Below, in pieces: positions 9,447 through 17,924 of a stretch of DNA of 64,000 nt. Each line of letters opens with the position of its first letter. Position 1 is the first letter of the stretch. A model generated the notes under the pieces. It did no database searches. It had not been told where the DNA came from and worked only from the letters and a program-made list of their open reading frames with translations. The translations under genes and the position numbers were made by a program. The stretch comes from Comamonas sp. JUb58 (lineage in GTDB: Bacteria > Pseudomonadota > Gammaproteobacteria > Burkholderiales > Burkholderiaceae_C), in NCBI RefSeq assembly GCF_004364775.1, contig NZ_SOAL01000006.1, positions 62,001 to 126,000 of the forward strand. Reading direction: 5' to 3'.

Positions 9447-9899
9447 ATGACGACCCCCACGACGGTAGCCTTTCACTTCAACGCGCCCAGCAAGCTGGCC
9501 TATGCCTGCAAGCTGGCGCGCAAGCTCCAGCGCATGGATATTCCGCTGGTGGTGCTCGGCGAGCCGGCCATGGTGGCCCAACTCGACGAGGCCCTGTGGT
9601 CCTTTGGCGGTGCCAGCCAGTTTCTGGCCCACTGCCGGGGGGACGCAGCGCCCGAGGTGCTGCAGCGCTCGCCCACGGTGCTGCTGAGCGAACTGGCCGG
9701 CAGCCTGCCGCATACGCGGGTGCTGCTGAACCTGGGCGCGGAGATGCCCGCCGATGTCACCCGCTTCGAGCGGGTGATTGAAGTGGTCAGCGCCGATGAC
9801 GAGCAGGACCGGCAGCAGGCCAGGGCGCGCTGGCGCGCCTATGCCGCCATGGGTTATGACATCGAGCGCCGCGATCTGGTGATGAAGTCGGAGGACTGA
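9447..9899 (+). CDS. holC: DNA polymerase III chi subunit
   Basis: A 150-residue HolC homologue, recognisable from FHFNAPSKLAYACKLARK at the N-terminus and the NLGAEMPADVTRFERVIEVV block. Chi, with psi, links the clamp loader to SSB at the replication fork. It lies 14 bp after pepA and 3 bp before the next gene, so it sits mid-operon. In E. coli valS follows holC; here an unrelated gene of unknown function takes that place. Confidence 0.9.
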   Translation: MTTPTTVAFHFNAPSKLAYACKLARKLQRMDIPLVVLGEPAMVAQLDEALWSFGGASQFLAHCRGDAAPEVLQRSPTVLLSELAGSLPHTRVLLNLGAEMPADVTRFERVIEVVSADDEQDRQQARARWRAYAAMGYDIERRDLVMKSED

Positions 9900-9902
9900 G
9901 CC

Positions 9903-10622
9903 ATGGCCGAGTCCAGAATCCCCCCCAAGTTTGTGCCCACCTTGACCGAGGAAGCCGCACAGGACGCCGCTGACGCACTGCCCCATGTGGTGCCCGGCGG
10001 CGCCGCTGCTGCAGCGCCTGACAGCACACCGCCTGGCGTCGATGTGCTGCGCCGGCGCCGCGATGTGGATGTGCCGGCCTCGGGTGCCTGGGCCCAACCG
10101 GCCGCCGATATTGCCGACCTGCCCACCTACAGCGGTTGGGCGCAGCAGGCCGATGCAGCACTGCCCCTGGGCAGCGGCGCGCAATCCTTTGCCGCGCCCA
10201 CTCCGCCGGTGTTGGAGGGCAACAGCCTGCCCAGCCTGGTGCAGGGCGCAGGCCAGCCGGCCGCGTTGCCACCGGCTGGCGCTGGTGCGGTGGTGGATGA
10301 CAGCGACGGCGAGGGCCAGCCCGGCCTGGTGCAAAACGCGATGGGCGGCGAGGGCATGGCCGTGTCAGATGCGACCAGCCACCTGGTGGAATCTGCCGCC
10401 GAGACGGCACAGGCACTGGAAGACGCGATCACTCGGCGCGTCACCCGCCGTGTGCAGGAGACCTTGGACACGCGCCTGTCGGCGGCCGTGCTGAAGGTGG
10501 TGGAGCAGCAGACGGCCTTGCTGCAATCCTCGCTGCAGCTGGAGATTGACACCACCATCCGCGAGGCAGTGGCCGATGCGGTGGCCCGCATTCTGCGCGA
10601 GACCCAGAACCCGCCACGCTAG
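9903..10622 (+). CDS. Hypothetical protein, Ala/Pro-rich with C-terminal helical segment
   Basis: A 239-residue soluble protein with no signal peptide or membrane helix. It begins SRIPPKFVPTLTEE, resembling the short IPTLTEVV leader of a poorly described Burkholderiales family. Residues about 30-150 are low-complexity Ala/Pro/Gly; residues about 155-238 form charged amphipathic helix. It is coupled to holC (3-bp gap), so it is co-expressed with a replisome subunit. I cannot assign a function; a structural or polymerase-associated role would be guesswork. Confidence 0.65.
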   Translation: MAESRIPPKFVPTLTEEAAQDAADALPHVVPGGAAAAAPDSTPPGVDVLRRRRDVDVPASGAWAQPAADIADLPTYSGWAQQADAALPLGSGAQSFAAPTPPVLEGNSLPSLVQGAGQPAALPPAGAGAVVDDSDGEGQPGLVQNAMGGEGMAVSDATSHLVESAAETAQALEDAITRRVTRRVQETLDTRLSAAVLKVVEQQTALLQSSLQLEIDTTIREAVADAVARILRETQNPPR

Positions 10623-10680
10623 CGTCCATCAGTTCATCTGCTTTTTGATGACAAAAAAGACCTACTGAAATAACCGGCGG

Positions 10681-10734
10681 TTGTAAAGAACTAAAATTTC
10701 GTTCTTTGCTGCTGGCTGTCGCATCGCTTACAGT
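10681..10734 (+). promoter_or_regulatory. metN promoter with upstream operator-like module
   Basis: TTGTAA (10681-10686), fourteen bases, GTTCTTTG (10701-10708), twenty bases, TACAGT (10729-10734). As a sigma-70 promoter this reads -35 TTGCTG (10706-10711), 17-bp spacer, -10 TACAGT. AAAGAAC (10685-10691) and GTTCTTT (10701-10707) form a perfect 7-bp inverted repeat touching the -35. The same module with the same spacings precedes metQ. Confidence 0.6.
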
Positions 10735-10754
10735 ACGGCTATTCACGGTTTTTC

Positions 10755-10790
10755 GAGCGCCCGCTGCACGCTGCAGGGCGCTTTCTTTAT
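10755..10790 (+). promoter_or_regulatory. Terminator-like hairpin in the metN leader
   Basis: AGCGCCC (10756-10762) pairs with GGGCGCT (10776-10782) and is followed by TTCTTTATT, then the metN ATG at 10795. It lies between the predicted metN transcription start (about 10741) and the start codon. It could be an attenuator, or the terminator of the upstream operon lying within the metN leader. No Shine-Dalgarno sequence is visible before metN. Confidence 0.5.
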
Positions 10791-10794
10791 TCCA

Positions 10795-11847
10795 ATGATT
10801 GAACTACGGGGTATCACCCAAACCTACCCGGGCAAAAACGGCCCGGTCCAAGCACTGCGCGGTGTCGATCTGAGCATTGCCGCTGGTGAAGTGTTTGGCA
10901 TCATCGGACGCAGCGGTGCGGGCAAGAGCTCGCTGGTGCGCAATATCAACCTGCTCAACCGCCCAACCACGGGCCAGGTGGTGGTCAATGGCAAGGAATT
11001 GACCGCCATGGACGATGCGCAGCTGCGCAGCGCGCGCCGTGAGATTGGCATGGTGTTCCAGCACTTCAACCTGCTGTCCTCGCGCACGGTGTTTGACAAC
11101 GCCGCGCTGCCGCTGGAGCTGGCCGGCATGAGCAAGGCCGCCATCAAGAAGCGCGTCGACCCCTTGCTGGACCTGGTGGGTCTGGCTGCGCTGAGCGACC
11201 GCTACCCCGCGCAATTGTCGGGCGGCCAGAAGCAGCGCGTGGGCATTGCCCGTGCACTGACCAGCGAGCCCAAGGTGCTGCTGAGCGACGAGGCCACCTC
11301 GGCGCTCGACCCCGAAACCACCCGCTCCGTGCTGGCCTTGCTCAAGCAGATCAACAAGGACATGGGCCTGACCGTGGTGCTGATCACCCACCAGATGCAG
11401 GTGGTCAAACAGATCGCCGACCGCGTGGCGGTGATGGAGGCCGGCAAGGTGGTGGAGATGGGCTCGGTCATCGACGTTTTCACCCGTCCCCAGCAACCCA
11501 TCACCAAGAGCCTGATCGACGAGATCGTGCCCCAGGAGCTGCCAGCCAGCGTGATTGACCGGGTGCGCAGCCTCAATGGCGCGCTGTCCAGTGGCCAGGG
11601 CAAACTGCTGCGCCTGTCCTATGCCGGCAACCTGGCCTACCAGCCCATCCTCTCGCGCCTGATCCGTGACTTTGGCCTGGATGTGAGCATCCTCAATGGC
11701 CAGGTCGATGAGATCCAGGACCAGACCTTCGGCTTTCTGGCGGTCTACGCCAGCGGCGATCTGGCCCAGCTCAATGCGGCTGTGGAAGCGCTGCGCGCCT
11801 CGGGCGTGATGGTGCAGGAAGTCAATACCGAGGCCTCGGCCGCCTAA
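10795..11847 (+). CDS. metN: Methionine ABC transporter ATP-binding protein
   Basis: Energises uptake of methionine through MetI. The 350 residues contain Walker [10 protein letters not shown] (38-46), the signature [15 protein letters not shown], Walker [13 protein letters not shown], and a C-terminal NIL/ACT-like domain (about 265-345) that in E. coli MetN binds methionine and inhibits transport. It begins with the family's [16 protein letters not shown]. First gene of metN-metI, which ends in its own terminator; the binding protein metQ lies 1.4 kb further on under a matching promoter. Confidence 0.94.
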   Translation: MIELRGITQTYPGKNGPVQALRGVDLSIAAGEVFGIIGRSGAGKSSLVRNINLLNRPTTGQVVVNGKELTAMDDAQLRSARREIGMVFQHFNLLSSRTVFDNAALPLELAGMSKAAIKKRVDPLLDLVGLAALSDRYPAQLSGGQKQRVGIARALTSEPKVLLSDEATSALDPETTRSVLALLKQINKDMGLTVVLITHQMQVVKQIADRVAVMEAGKVVEMGSVIDVFTRPQQPITKSLIDEIVPQELPASVIDRVRSLNGALSSGQGKLLRLSYAGNLAYQPILSRLIRDFGLDVSILNGQVDEIQDQTFGFLAVYASGDLAQLNAAVEALRASGVMVQEVNTEASAA

Positions 11848-11867
11848 CACCCGCAAAGAGGTCATCG

Positions 11868-12533
11868 ATGTTTGAGAATTTTTCTGAAATGATGCTGCAG
11901 CTGTTTGCCACATCCTTGTGGGAAACGCTGATCATGGTCGGCATCTCCGGCGTGGCCGGCGCGCTGATCGGCATTCCGCTGGGCGTGTTTCTGCGCCTGA
12001 CGGACCATGGCGGCATCCTGCAAAACGGCGCTGCCAACAAGATTGTTGGCTGGTTGGTGAATGCCGTGCGTTCCACGCCCTTCATCATCTTGTTGGTCGC
12101 CATCATCCCGTTCACCCGCTTCATCACCGGATCGTCCATCGGCACGGCTGCGGCCATTGTGCCGCTGACCCTGGCTGCTGCGCCCTTCATCGCCCGCCTG
12201 GTGGAAACCTCGCTGCGCGAAGTGGACCACGGACTGGTCGAGGCCGCGCAGGCCATGGGTGCGAGCTCCTGGCAAATCGTCTGGAAGGTGCTGCTGCCCG
12301 AGGCGCTGCCCGGCATCGTCGCCGGCCTGACCATCAGCTTTGTCTCCTTGACCGGCTACTCGGCCATGGCTGGCGCCATTGGCGGCGGCGGTCTGGGCGA
12401 TCTGGGTATCCGCTATGGCTACCAGCGCTTTTTGCCGGACATCATGCTGGCCGTGGTCGTCATCCTGATCATCTTTGTGCAGCTGGTGCAAAGCCTGGGT
12501 GACTGGGCCGTGCGCCGCCTGAGCCACAAGTAA
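11868..12533 (+). CDS. metI: Methionine ABC transporter permease
   Basis: A 221-residue inner-membrane permease with five predicted helices. The cytoplasmic coupling (EAA) loop reads EAAQAMGASSWQIVWKVLLP. It starts at ATG 11868 after an AAAGAGG ribosome site, 20 bp behind metN. A strong terminator begins 26 bp after its stop, so transcription of metN-metI ends before the next gene. Confidence 0.94.
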   Translation: MFENFSEMMLQLFATSLWETLIMVGISGVAGALIGIPLGVFLRLTDHGGILQNGAANKIVGWLVNAVRSTPFIILLVAIIPFTRFITGSSIGTAAAIVPLTLAAAPFIARLVETSLREVDHGLVEAAQAMGASSWQIVWKVLLPEALPGIVAGLTISFVSLTGYSAMAGAIGGGGLGDLGIRYGYQRFLPDIMLAVVVILIIFVQLVQSLGDWAVRRLSHK

Positions 12534-12559
12534 TCCGCTGCCCCAAGCAGCCGCCAAAG

Positions 12560-12587
12560 CCCATGTGCACTGCGCATGGGTTTTTTT
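12560..12587 (+). terminator. Rho-independent terminator of metN-metI
   Basis: 9-bp stem (one G-U pair) from 12560 to 12580, a 3-base loop, then seven T. It separates metNI from the HD-like/TPR gene and from metQ. Confidence 0.9.
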
Positions 12588-12638
12588 CATGGGCTGGCGT
12601 CGGCTGTCGCCCAAGGGCGTTGCGGGCGGTGGGCTCTG

Positions 12639-12650
12639 CCTACAATGCAG
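12639..12650 (+). promoter_or_regulatory. -10 region (CCTACAATGCAG) of the HD-like/TPR gene
   Basis: TACAAT at 12641-12646 lies 29 bp before the ATG at 12676; GGAGA at 12665-12669 is the ribosome site. The same 12-mer occurs in front of dnaE (18947-18958). Confidence 0.45.
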
Positions 12651-12675
12651 CATTGCCCACGCCTTGGAGACCGCC

Positions 12676-13794
12676 ATGAATGCCGCCTTGCCCACTGCCA
12701 CCGCACATGCCTTGCCACTGCAGGCGCTGGACCCGGCGCAATGGCTGCGGGCCAAGCCCCTGCTCGATGAGAACTGGATCCACGCCCACCCGGCGCTGGC
12801 GCGCGCCTTGCCGGTGGTGCTGGCCCGCGATGTGGGCCAGGACTGGCACAAGGCCGGCACCTTTCGCCACCATCTGCTGGGGGTGACGCGCACACTGCAG
12901 CTGTGGCAGCAGCCGGAGGATGTGAAGCTGCTGGGCCTGCTGCACAGCGTCTATGGCAATGCCTTTGTGGACCTGGTCAAGTTCGATGCCAGCAGCGAAC
13001 GCAGCCAGCTCGCCGCCCTGGTGGGCGAGCCGGCCGAGCAGTTGGTCTATGAGTTCTGCATTCTGTCGCGCGCCCAGTTTGTGCAGAAGGTGTTGGCCGG
13101 TGCCATCGAGCCCGATGGCGCCGTGCTACTGGACCACAAGGGCGCGCCACGCCGGGTCGAGCCCTATACCGTGGCAGCCTTCATCATCGTCAGCATGGCC
13201 GACACGATTGAGCAGTGGTTCAGCTGGCAAGACGATATTTTCTCCAGCTTTCCGCAGGTGCCCCAGCGCCCGCAAAAGGCGCACTGGATGGCCTCGCTCT
13301 GGCCCGGCCCGATGCGGCCCAGCGGGCGCATGCTGTCGCAGATTGCCAGCCTGGGTCTGGCCTTGCAGCACCCGGCCTTGCAGGGCCTGCTGCCCACGCC
13401 GCCGGTGTTTGCCAACTGCAGCCAGGGCCTGAGCCCATCGGCTGATGCGGCGGCCGCGTCGCTGTACTGGTCGGTGATCCAGCAGGACCAGCCGCTGACC
13501 GATCTGGATGTGGCCACCGGCGTGCTGGAGCAGGCCGTGCAGCTCAACCCCTGGGTGGGCGAGCCGCAGATGGTGCTTGCCCAGCTTTATCTCAGCGCCG
13601 GGCGCGAGGCCGATGCGCTGGCCGCTGCTGACAGTGCGCTGCAGTGCTTTAGCCAATGGGGCAATGCCTGGGACAAGCGCGTGCAATGGGATGCCTGGGT
13701 GGCCTGGACCCGCATCCTGCAGCAGCACGCCAGGAACGGCAACTGGCCCGAACGCCTGGACAAGCTGAACAACGTCGCACTGCGGCCCGAGTGA
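12676..13794 (+). CDS. HD-like (DUF6817-type) domain protein with C-terminal TPR
   Basis: A 372-residue cytosolic protein. Residues about 60-190 carry an HD-like pattern: a histidine pair in FRHHLLGVTRTLQLW, then LLGLLHSVYGNAFVDL, which I associate with DUF6817. Residues about 275-340 look like tetratricopeptide repeats (VLEQAVQLNPWVGEPQ, LAQLYLSAGREADAL). The role is unknown; a metal-dependent oxygenase or hydrolase would fit the HD-like histidines, but this is inference. It has its own -10 box and ribosome site and follows the metNI terminator, so its place between metI and metQ need not mean a transport role. The frame is open upstream from 12565, but ATG 12676 has the ribosome site. Confidence 0.75.
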   Translation: MNAALPTATAHALPLQALDPAQWLRAKPLLDENWIHAHPALARALPVVLARDVGQDWHKAGTFRHHLLGVTRTLQLWQQPEDVKLLGLLHSVYGNAFVDLVKFDASSERSQLAALVGEPAEQLVYEFCILSRAQFVQKVLAGAIEPDGAVLLDHKGAPRRVEPYTVAAFIIVSMADTIEQWFSWQDDIFSSFPQVPQRPQKAHWMASLWPGPMRPSGRMLSQIASLGLALQHPALQGLLPTPPVFANCSQGLSPSADAAAASLYWSVIQQDQPLTDLDVATGVLEQAVQLNPWVGEPQMVLAQLYLSAGREADALAAADSALQCFSQWGNAWDKRVQWDAWVAWTRILQQHARNGNWPERLDKLNNVALRPE

Positions 13795-13822
13795 ACAGCG
13801 CCCCGCCAAGGGCAGCGGCAGG

Positions 13823-13876
13823 TTGTAAGCAAATGGCAAAAAGTTCTTTGTTGCGTTGCAAAATCGGGCGTACAGT
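13823..13876 (+). promoter_or_regulatory. metQ promoter, same module as metN
   Basis: TTGTAA (13823-13828), fourteen bases, GTTCTTTG (13843-13850), twenty bases, TACAGT (13871-13876). Read as sigma-70: -35 TTGTTG (13848-13853), 17-bp spacer, -10 TACAGT. Element spacings equal those before metN, although the inverted-repeat left arm (AAAGAAC) is not conserved here. Confidence 0.6.
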
Positions 13877-13906
13877 TCGGTATCGCATTTGAAAGGTATC
13901 GCTCCC

Positions 13907-14704
13907 GTGCAAAAACGTACATTGCTGCAATCCGTGCTGGCCCTGGCTTTGGCCGCTGGTGTCTCTGGCGCCGCAGTCGCACAAGACAAGGAAATCAAGA
14001 TCGGCGTGACCGCTGGCCCCCATGGCCAGATCATGGAGCAGGTCAAGAAGATCGCCGAGAAAGACGGCCTGAAGATCAAGGTCATCGAGTTCAGCGACTA
14101 CATCCAGCCCAATGCCGCACTGCAGTCCGGTGAGCTCGATGCCAACAGCTACCAGCACAAGCCCTACCTGGACGCCCAGATCAAGGACCGTGGCTACAAG
14201 TTCGTAGTCGCCGCTGATACCGTCAACTTCCCGATCGGCATCTACTCCAAGAAGATCAAAAAGATTGAGGAGCTCAAAGAGGGCGCCCGCTTCGGTCTGC
14301 CCAATGACCCCACCAATGGTGGCCGCGTGCTGCTGCTGCTGCAGGCCAATGGTCTGATCAAGCTCAAGGAAAGCGCCGGCCTGAAGGCCACGCCGCTGGA
14401 CGTGGTCGAGAACCCCAAGAAGCTGCGCTTTGTCGAGCTGGACGCTGCGCAGCTGCCGCGCTCGCTCGATGACCTGGACGCCGCTGCGATCAACACCAAC
14501 TTCGCGATCTCGGCTGGCCTGAACCCCAAGTCCGACGCCATCGTGGTTGAAAACGCCAAGAACCCCTATGTCAACATTCTGGTGATCCGCGAAGCGGACA
14601 AGAACCAGCCATGGGTGGCCAAGCTGGTCAAGGCCTACCACAGCGAAGAGATTCGCAAGTTTGTCGACACCCAGTTCAAGGGTGCAGTGATGCCCGGCTT
14701 CTAA
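13907..14704 (+). CDS. metQ: Methionine-binding protein of the ABC importer
   Basis: A 265-residue periplasmic binding protein of the NlpA/MetQ family that delivers methionine to MetNI. KEIKIGVTAGPHGQIMEQVKK and the FSDYIQPNAALQSGELDANS block are diagnostic. The signal peptide ends AGVSGAAVA with no lipobox cysteine, so it is probably soluble rather than a lipoprotein. I choose the GTG start at 13907: the predicted -10 box lies at 13871-13876, which rules out the longer frame from 13856, and GAAAGG (13891-13896) serves as ribosome site. A strong terminator follows. Confidence 0.93.
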   Translation: MQKRTLLQSVLALALAAGVSGAAVAQDKEIKIGVTAGPHGQIMEQVKKIAEKDGLKIKVIEFSDYIQPNAALQSGELDANSYQHKPYLDAQIKDRGYKFVVAADTVNFPIGIYSKKIKKIEELKEGARFGLPNDPTNGGRVLLLLQANGLIKLKESAGLKATPLDVVENPKKLRFVELDAAQLPRSLDDLDAAAINTNFAISAGLNPKSDAIVVENAKNPYVNILVIREADKNQPWVAKLVKAYHSEEIRKFVDTQFKGAVMPGF

Positions 14705-14722
14705 GCCCAGCACGCACCAGCA

Positions 14723-14762
14723 AAAAGCCTCGCAGTTTATCGCTGCGAGGCTTTTGCTTTTT
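14723..14762 (+). terminator. Rho-independent terminator of metQ
   Basis: 13-bp perfect stem (14723-14735 with 14743-14755), 7-base loop, then T-rich sequence. Confidence 0.9.
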
Positions 14763-14786
14763 GGGGGGGCTATCCGGCTCAGTGCT

Positions 14787-15611
14787 TCAACTGCGTATCG
14801 GTGGTTTGGCCTTGGCGCGCTTGCTGCCGGGCACGACGGCCTGGGCGGCTTCTGCCGGCAGGGGCTCGACCTTGACGATGGCCAACGACATATTGTCGCC
14901 CGAGCCCGAGGCGCGCATGCGGGCGCGCTCAATCAGAAATTGGCTGGCCTCGCGGGGCGAGAGCAGGCGGGTGATCGAAGAGAGCTCGTCGGGCGAGAAG
15001 TAGTGCCAGATGCCATCGCTGCAGGCCAGCAGCACATCGCCTTGCTTGAGCATGGGGATGCGGTGGTGGATCAAGGGCGGGTCATCGGCGGTGCCCAGGC
15101 AGTGCAGCAAGATATTCGATTGCGGATGGTAGCGCGCTTCTTCCAGCGTGATCTGGCCCTGGTCGACCAGGGTCTGCACATAGGAGTGGTCGCTGGTCTG
15201 GTAGAGCAGCTGCCCATCGCGAAAATGGTAGATGCGCGAATCGCCTGAATGCACCCAGGCGCAGGCGCTGTTGGGCAGAATCAGAAAGGCTGCAATGGTG
15301 CTGTGCGGCTCTTGCTCGGCAGCAATGGCCACCAGGCGGATCAGCAAATGGGCTTCGCGCACCAGGTTGCCCAGCATTTCTTCGGCGTTGTCGGTCTCGG
15401 GCGAGTAGCGCTCGAACACCTGCTTGGCCGTCAGCATCACCTGATCGGACGCGGCACGCCCGCCGCTGCGGCCACCCATGCCATCGGCCACCACGGCCAG
15501 CACACAGCCCTTGGCGCGCGGGTGGGCGAGCATGATGACCTGGTCCTGCTGGTAGGGCCGGTCGCCTTTGTGGAGGCCGGTGGCGGCAGAGAGGCGGTAG
15601 CTGGTGCTCAT
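14787..15611 (-). CDS. PP2C-family serine/threonine protein phosphatase
   Basis: A 274-residue soluble PPM phosphatase. Metal-binding motifs are present: the early GDRPYQQDQ, VVADGMGGRSGG, WVHSGDSRIYHFRDG, LLACSDG and GSGDNMSLAIV. It removes phosphate from Ser/Thr, often opposing a Hanks-type kinase; no kinase gene is nearby. The C-terminal 25 residues are basic. I start at ATG 15611 (MSTSYRLSAATG); a TTG eight codons upstream is possible, and neither has a good ribosome site. Confidence 0.88.
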   Translation of the reverse strand: MSTSYRLSAATGLHKGDRPYQQDQVIMLAHPRAKGCVLAVVADGMGGRSGGRAASDQVMLTAKQVFERYSPETDNAEEMLGNLVREAHLLIRLVAIAAEQEPHSTIAAFLILPNSACAWVHSGDSRIYHFRDGQLLYQTSDHSYVQTLVDQGQITLEEARYHPQSNILLHCLGTADDPPLIHHRIPMLKQGDVLLACSDGIWHYFSPDELSSITRLLSPREASQFLIERARMRASGSGDNMSLAIVKVEPLPAEAAQAVVPGSKRAKAKPPIRS

Positions 15612-15809
15612 GCGCGAAGGGGGTGACGTATGCAAGCGGGGTGAATGGAAGGGGAATCATAGAGCAGATTGCCCGGCGGGCCGCCAAACCATGCGGGATT
15701 ACGCTGTCAACCGATGTTTGTATACCAACGCCTGGGGCGTTGCGGGCCGGTAGCCCAGGGCAGAGCGCTGAACGCGCTAGACTGCCATGCCCCCGAAACC
15801 GATCCATCG

Positions 15810-17849
15810 ATGCCCTTGTCCGCCGCCTTTGCCAGTGATGCCCCGCTGCGCCTGCGCCCGCAGCAGGAGCAGATGATTGCGGCCATCGAGGCGGCCTGGG
15901 GCCAGGGCCAGCGGGTGGCGATCGAGGCGCCGACCGGTACCGGCAAAACCTATGCCTATCTGATAGCGGCCTTGGCCCGCCAGGAGCGCTTTGTGGTCAG
16001 CACGGCGACGCGGGCGCTGCAGGACCAGCTGGTGGACCGCGACATTCCGGCACTGCTGGCCCACCAGGGCTTGCAGCGCAAGGTGGCCGTGCTCAAGGGG
16101 CGGGAGAACTATGTCTGCCTGCATGGCCTGGAGCAGGCGCGCAGCAAGCTGCAAGGCCAGCATGCCGGTGCGCTGGCCCAGGTGGAGCGCTGGGCGCAAA
16201 GTACCCAGGGCGGTGACCTGTCCGAGCTGGACGACATCAGCCACCTGCCCAGCCTGGTGCCGCATATCACCGCCAGCCATGACGAATGCCTGGGCCAGCG
16301 CTGCAGCCACTTTGAGCGCTGCTTCTCCAACCAGGCCCGGGCCCGCGCGGCCCAGGCAGACATTCTGGTGATCAACCACCATTTGTTTTTCAGCGAGCTG
16401 CGCCACCGCCAGATGCTGGGCGTGGGCCATGGCTTTGTGCCGCTGGCGCAAACCATGGTGATGGACGAGGCCCACCAGCTGCAGGCCATTGGCCTGAAAG
16501 TGCTGGCCAAGGGCCTGAATGTGGGCGATATGCGTGACTACCTGCAGACGGTGGAGCGCGAAACCAGCCTGCATGCGCGCGGCTTTGCGCCCTGGCAAGC
16601 GCTGCAGCAGAAGGTGCAGCAGGCTATGGCGCAGTGGATGGAGGCCGAGCAGCAGGCGTTGGGCCCGGCCGATGCACCTGCCGATGCAACGGCCCGCGCC
16701 ACCAGCCGCCAGGCGCTGATCCACTTACATAACGCGCTCTCGGCCCTGGTCGCCGCCTTGCAAGGGGTGGCCGGCAGCGCGGCCGTGGTGGCCCAGCTGG
16801 CAGGCCAGGGCGATGTGATGCTGCAGGCCTTGCGCCAGTGGGCCCAGGGCGCCGGCAAGGACCTTGTGCGCTGGTGGGATTCGCCCAGTTTTGTGCGCGC
16901 GGGCCAGGCCGGCGACCTGCAGGCCTATGGCCGCTATGCCTGGCGCCAGGGCTTTCGCGAATCTCCGCTGTGGCTCTGGCAGGCGCTGCAGGCCTTGAGC
17001 CCCCAGGTGCAGGCCAGCAGCTGGCTGGGCCAGGGCGTGCAGCGCTGGCTGTTTACCTCAGCCACCTTGGGCGATGACGAGGCGCTGACCTGGTTTGCCC
17101 AGGGCCTGGGCTTGCGCAGCGACAGCAGCGAGGCAGGCGATGCGTCCTTGCTCGCCAGCCTGCGCTTGCGCAGCCATTTTGACTGGGCGCAGCAGGCCCG
17201 CCTGGTGGTGCCGCAGGGCCTGCCCGGCACCGATGCACCGGCGGCCGAGCGCGCGCAGGCGTTGGCGCAATGGCTGCTGCCACACTTGAAGACCCTCGGC
17301 GGGCGCTGCATGGTGCTTTGCACATCAACGGCCGCGATGGAGGCCTTGGCCCAGGCCTTGCGCCTATGGCTGCAAGGCCAGGCCATCCGCGTGCTGCAGC
17401 AGGGCGAGCAGCCCAAGCGCCGCTTGCTGCAGGCGATGCGAACCGCGCCCGGCGGCAAGACCGGCCGGGTGCTGGTCGGTACCCTCGGCCTCTGGGAAGG
17501 GGTGGACCTGCCGGGCGAAGCTCTGCAACTGCTGGTGATCGACAAGCTGCCGTTTCCGCCGCGCCATGATGTGCTGCATGCGGCACGGGTGCAGGCGCTG
17601 CGCGGGGCGGGCCGGGATGCGTTTGAGCGCTATGTCCTGCCCCAGACCGCTATGCAGCTGCGCCAGGGTGTCGGGCGGCTGATCCGCTCGGCCAGCGACC
17701 AGGGTGTGGTGGTGATTGCCGACGAGCGCCTGCACAGCCGCAGCTATGGCGCTGCCTTGCTGGCAGCACTGCCACCGCTGCCCAGCCTGGAGGACGATGC
17801 CTTGCCTGCGTTTTTGCAGGCCCTGGCGGAAAAAGAGATCCGCCCATAA
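15810..17849 (+). CDS. DinG/YoaA-family ATP-dependent DNA helicase (Fe-S)
   Basis: A 679-residue superfamily-2 helicase of the XPD/DinG type. Walker A is APTGTGKTYAY near residue 42 and Walker B is VMDEAHQL near residue 218. Four cysteines between them (YVCLHG, then ECLGQRC and ERCF, about residues 100-180) are placed as the [4Fe-4S] ligands. The last motif, GVGRLIRSASDQGVVVIAD, is also present. Likely role: unwinding of R-loops or repair intermediates. The frame is open upstream from 15669, but the family-like N-terminus begins at ATG 15810 (MPLSAAF). Confidence 0.85.
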   Translation: MPLSAAFASDAPLRLRPQQEQMIAAIEAAWGQGQRVAIEAPTGTGKTYAYLIAALARQERFVVSTATRALQDQLVDRDIPALLAHQGLQRKVAVLKGRENYVCLHGLEQARSKLQGQHAGALAQVERWAQSTQGGDLSELDDISHLPSLVPHITASHDECLGQRCSHFERCFSNQARARAAQADILVINHHLFFSELRHRQMLGVGHGFVPLAQTMVMDEAHQLQAIGLKVLAKGLNVGDMRDYLQTVERETSLHARGFAPWQALQQKVQQAMAQWMEAEQQALGPADAPADATARATSRQALIHLHNALSALVAALQGVAGSAAVVAQLAGQGDVMLQALRQWAQGAGKDLVRWWDSPSFVRAGQAGDLQAYGRYAWRQGFRESPLWLWQALQALSPQVQASSWLGQGVQRWLFTSATLGDDEALTWFAQGLGLRSDSSEAGDASLLASLRLRSHFDWAQQARLVVPQGLPGTDAPAAERAQALAQWLLPHLKTLGGRCMVLCTSTAAMEALAQALRLWLQGQAIRVLQQGEQPKRRLLQAMRTAPGGKTGRVLVGTLGLWEGVDLPGEALQLLVIDKLPFPPRHDVLHAARVQALRGAGRDAFERYVLPQTAMQLRQGVGRLIRSASDQGVVVIADERLHSRSYGAALLAALPPLPSLEDDALPAFLQALAEKEIRP

Positions 17850-17854
17850 GAAAA

Positions 17855-17886
17855 CGGCTGCCGCAGTTTGTAACTTGCAGCAGCCG
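17855..17886 (-). terminator. Rho-independent terminator of bamD
   Basis: CGGCTGC/GCAGCCG stem extended by three inner pairs. On the minus strand it is followed by TTTTCTTATGG. It lies between the convergent helicase and bamD ends. Confidence 0.7.
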
Positions 17887-17924
17887 CTTGGCTATCTCAG
17901 CTAACGCGCATCAAGCGCCTTGCA

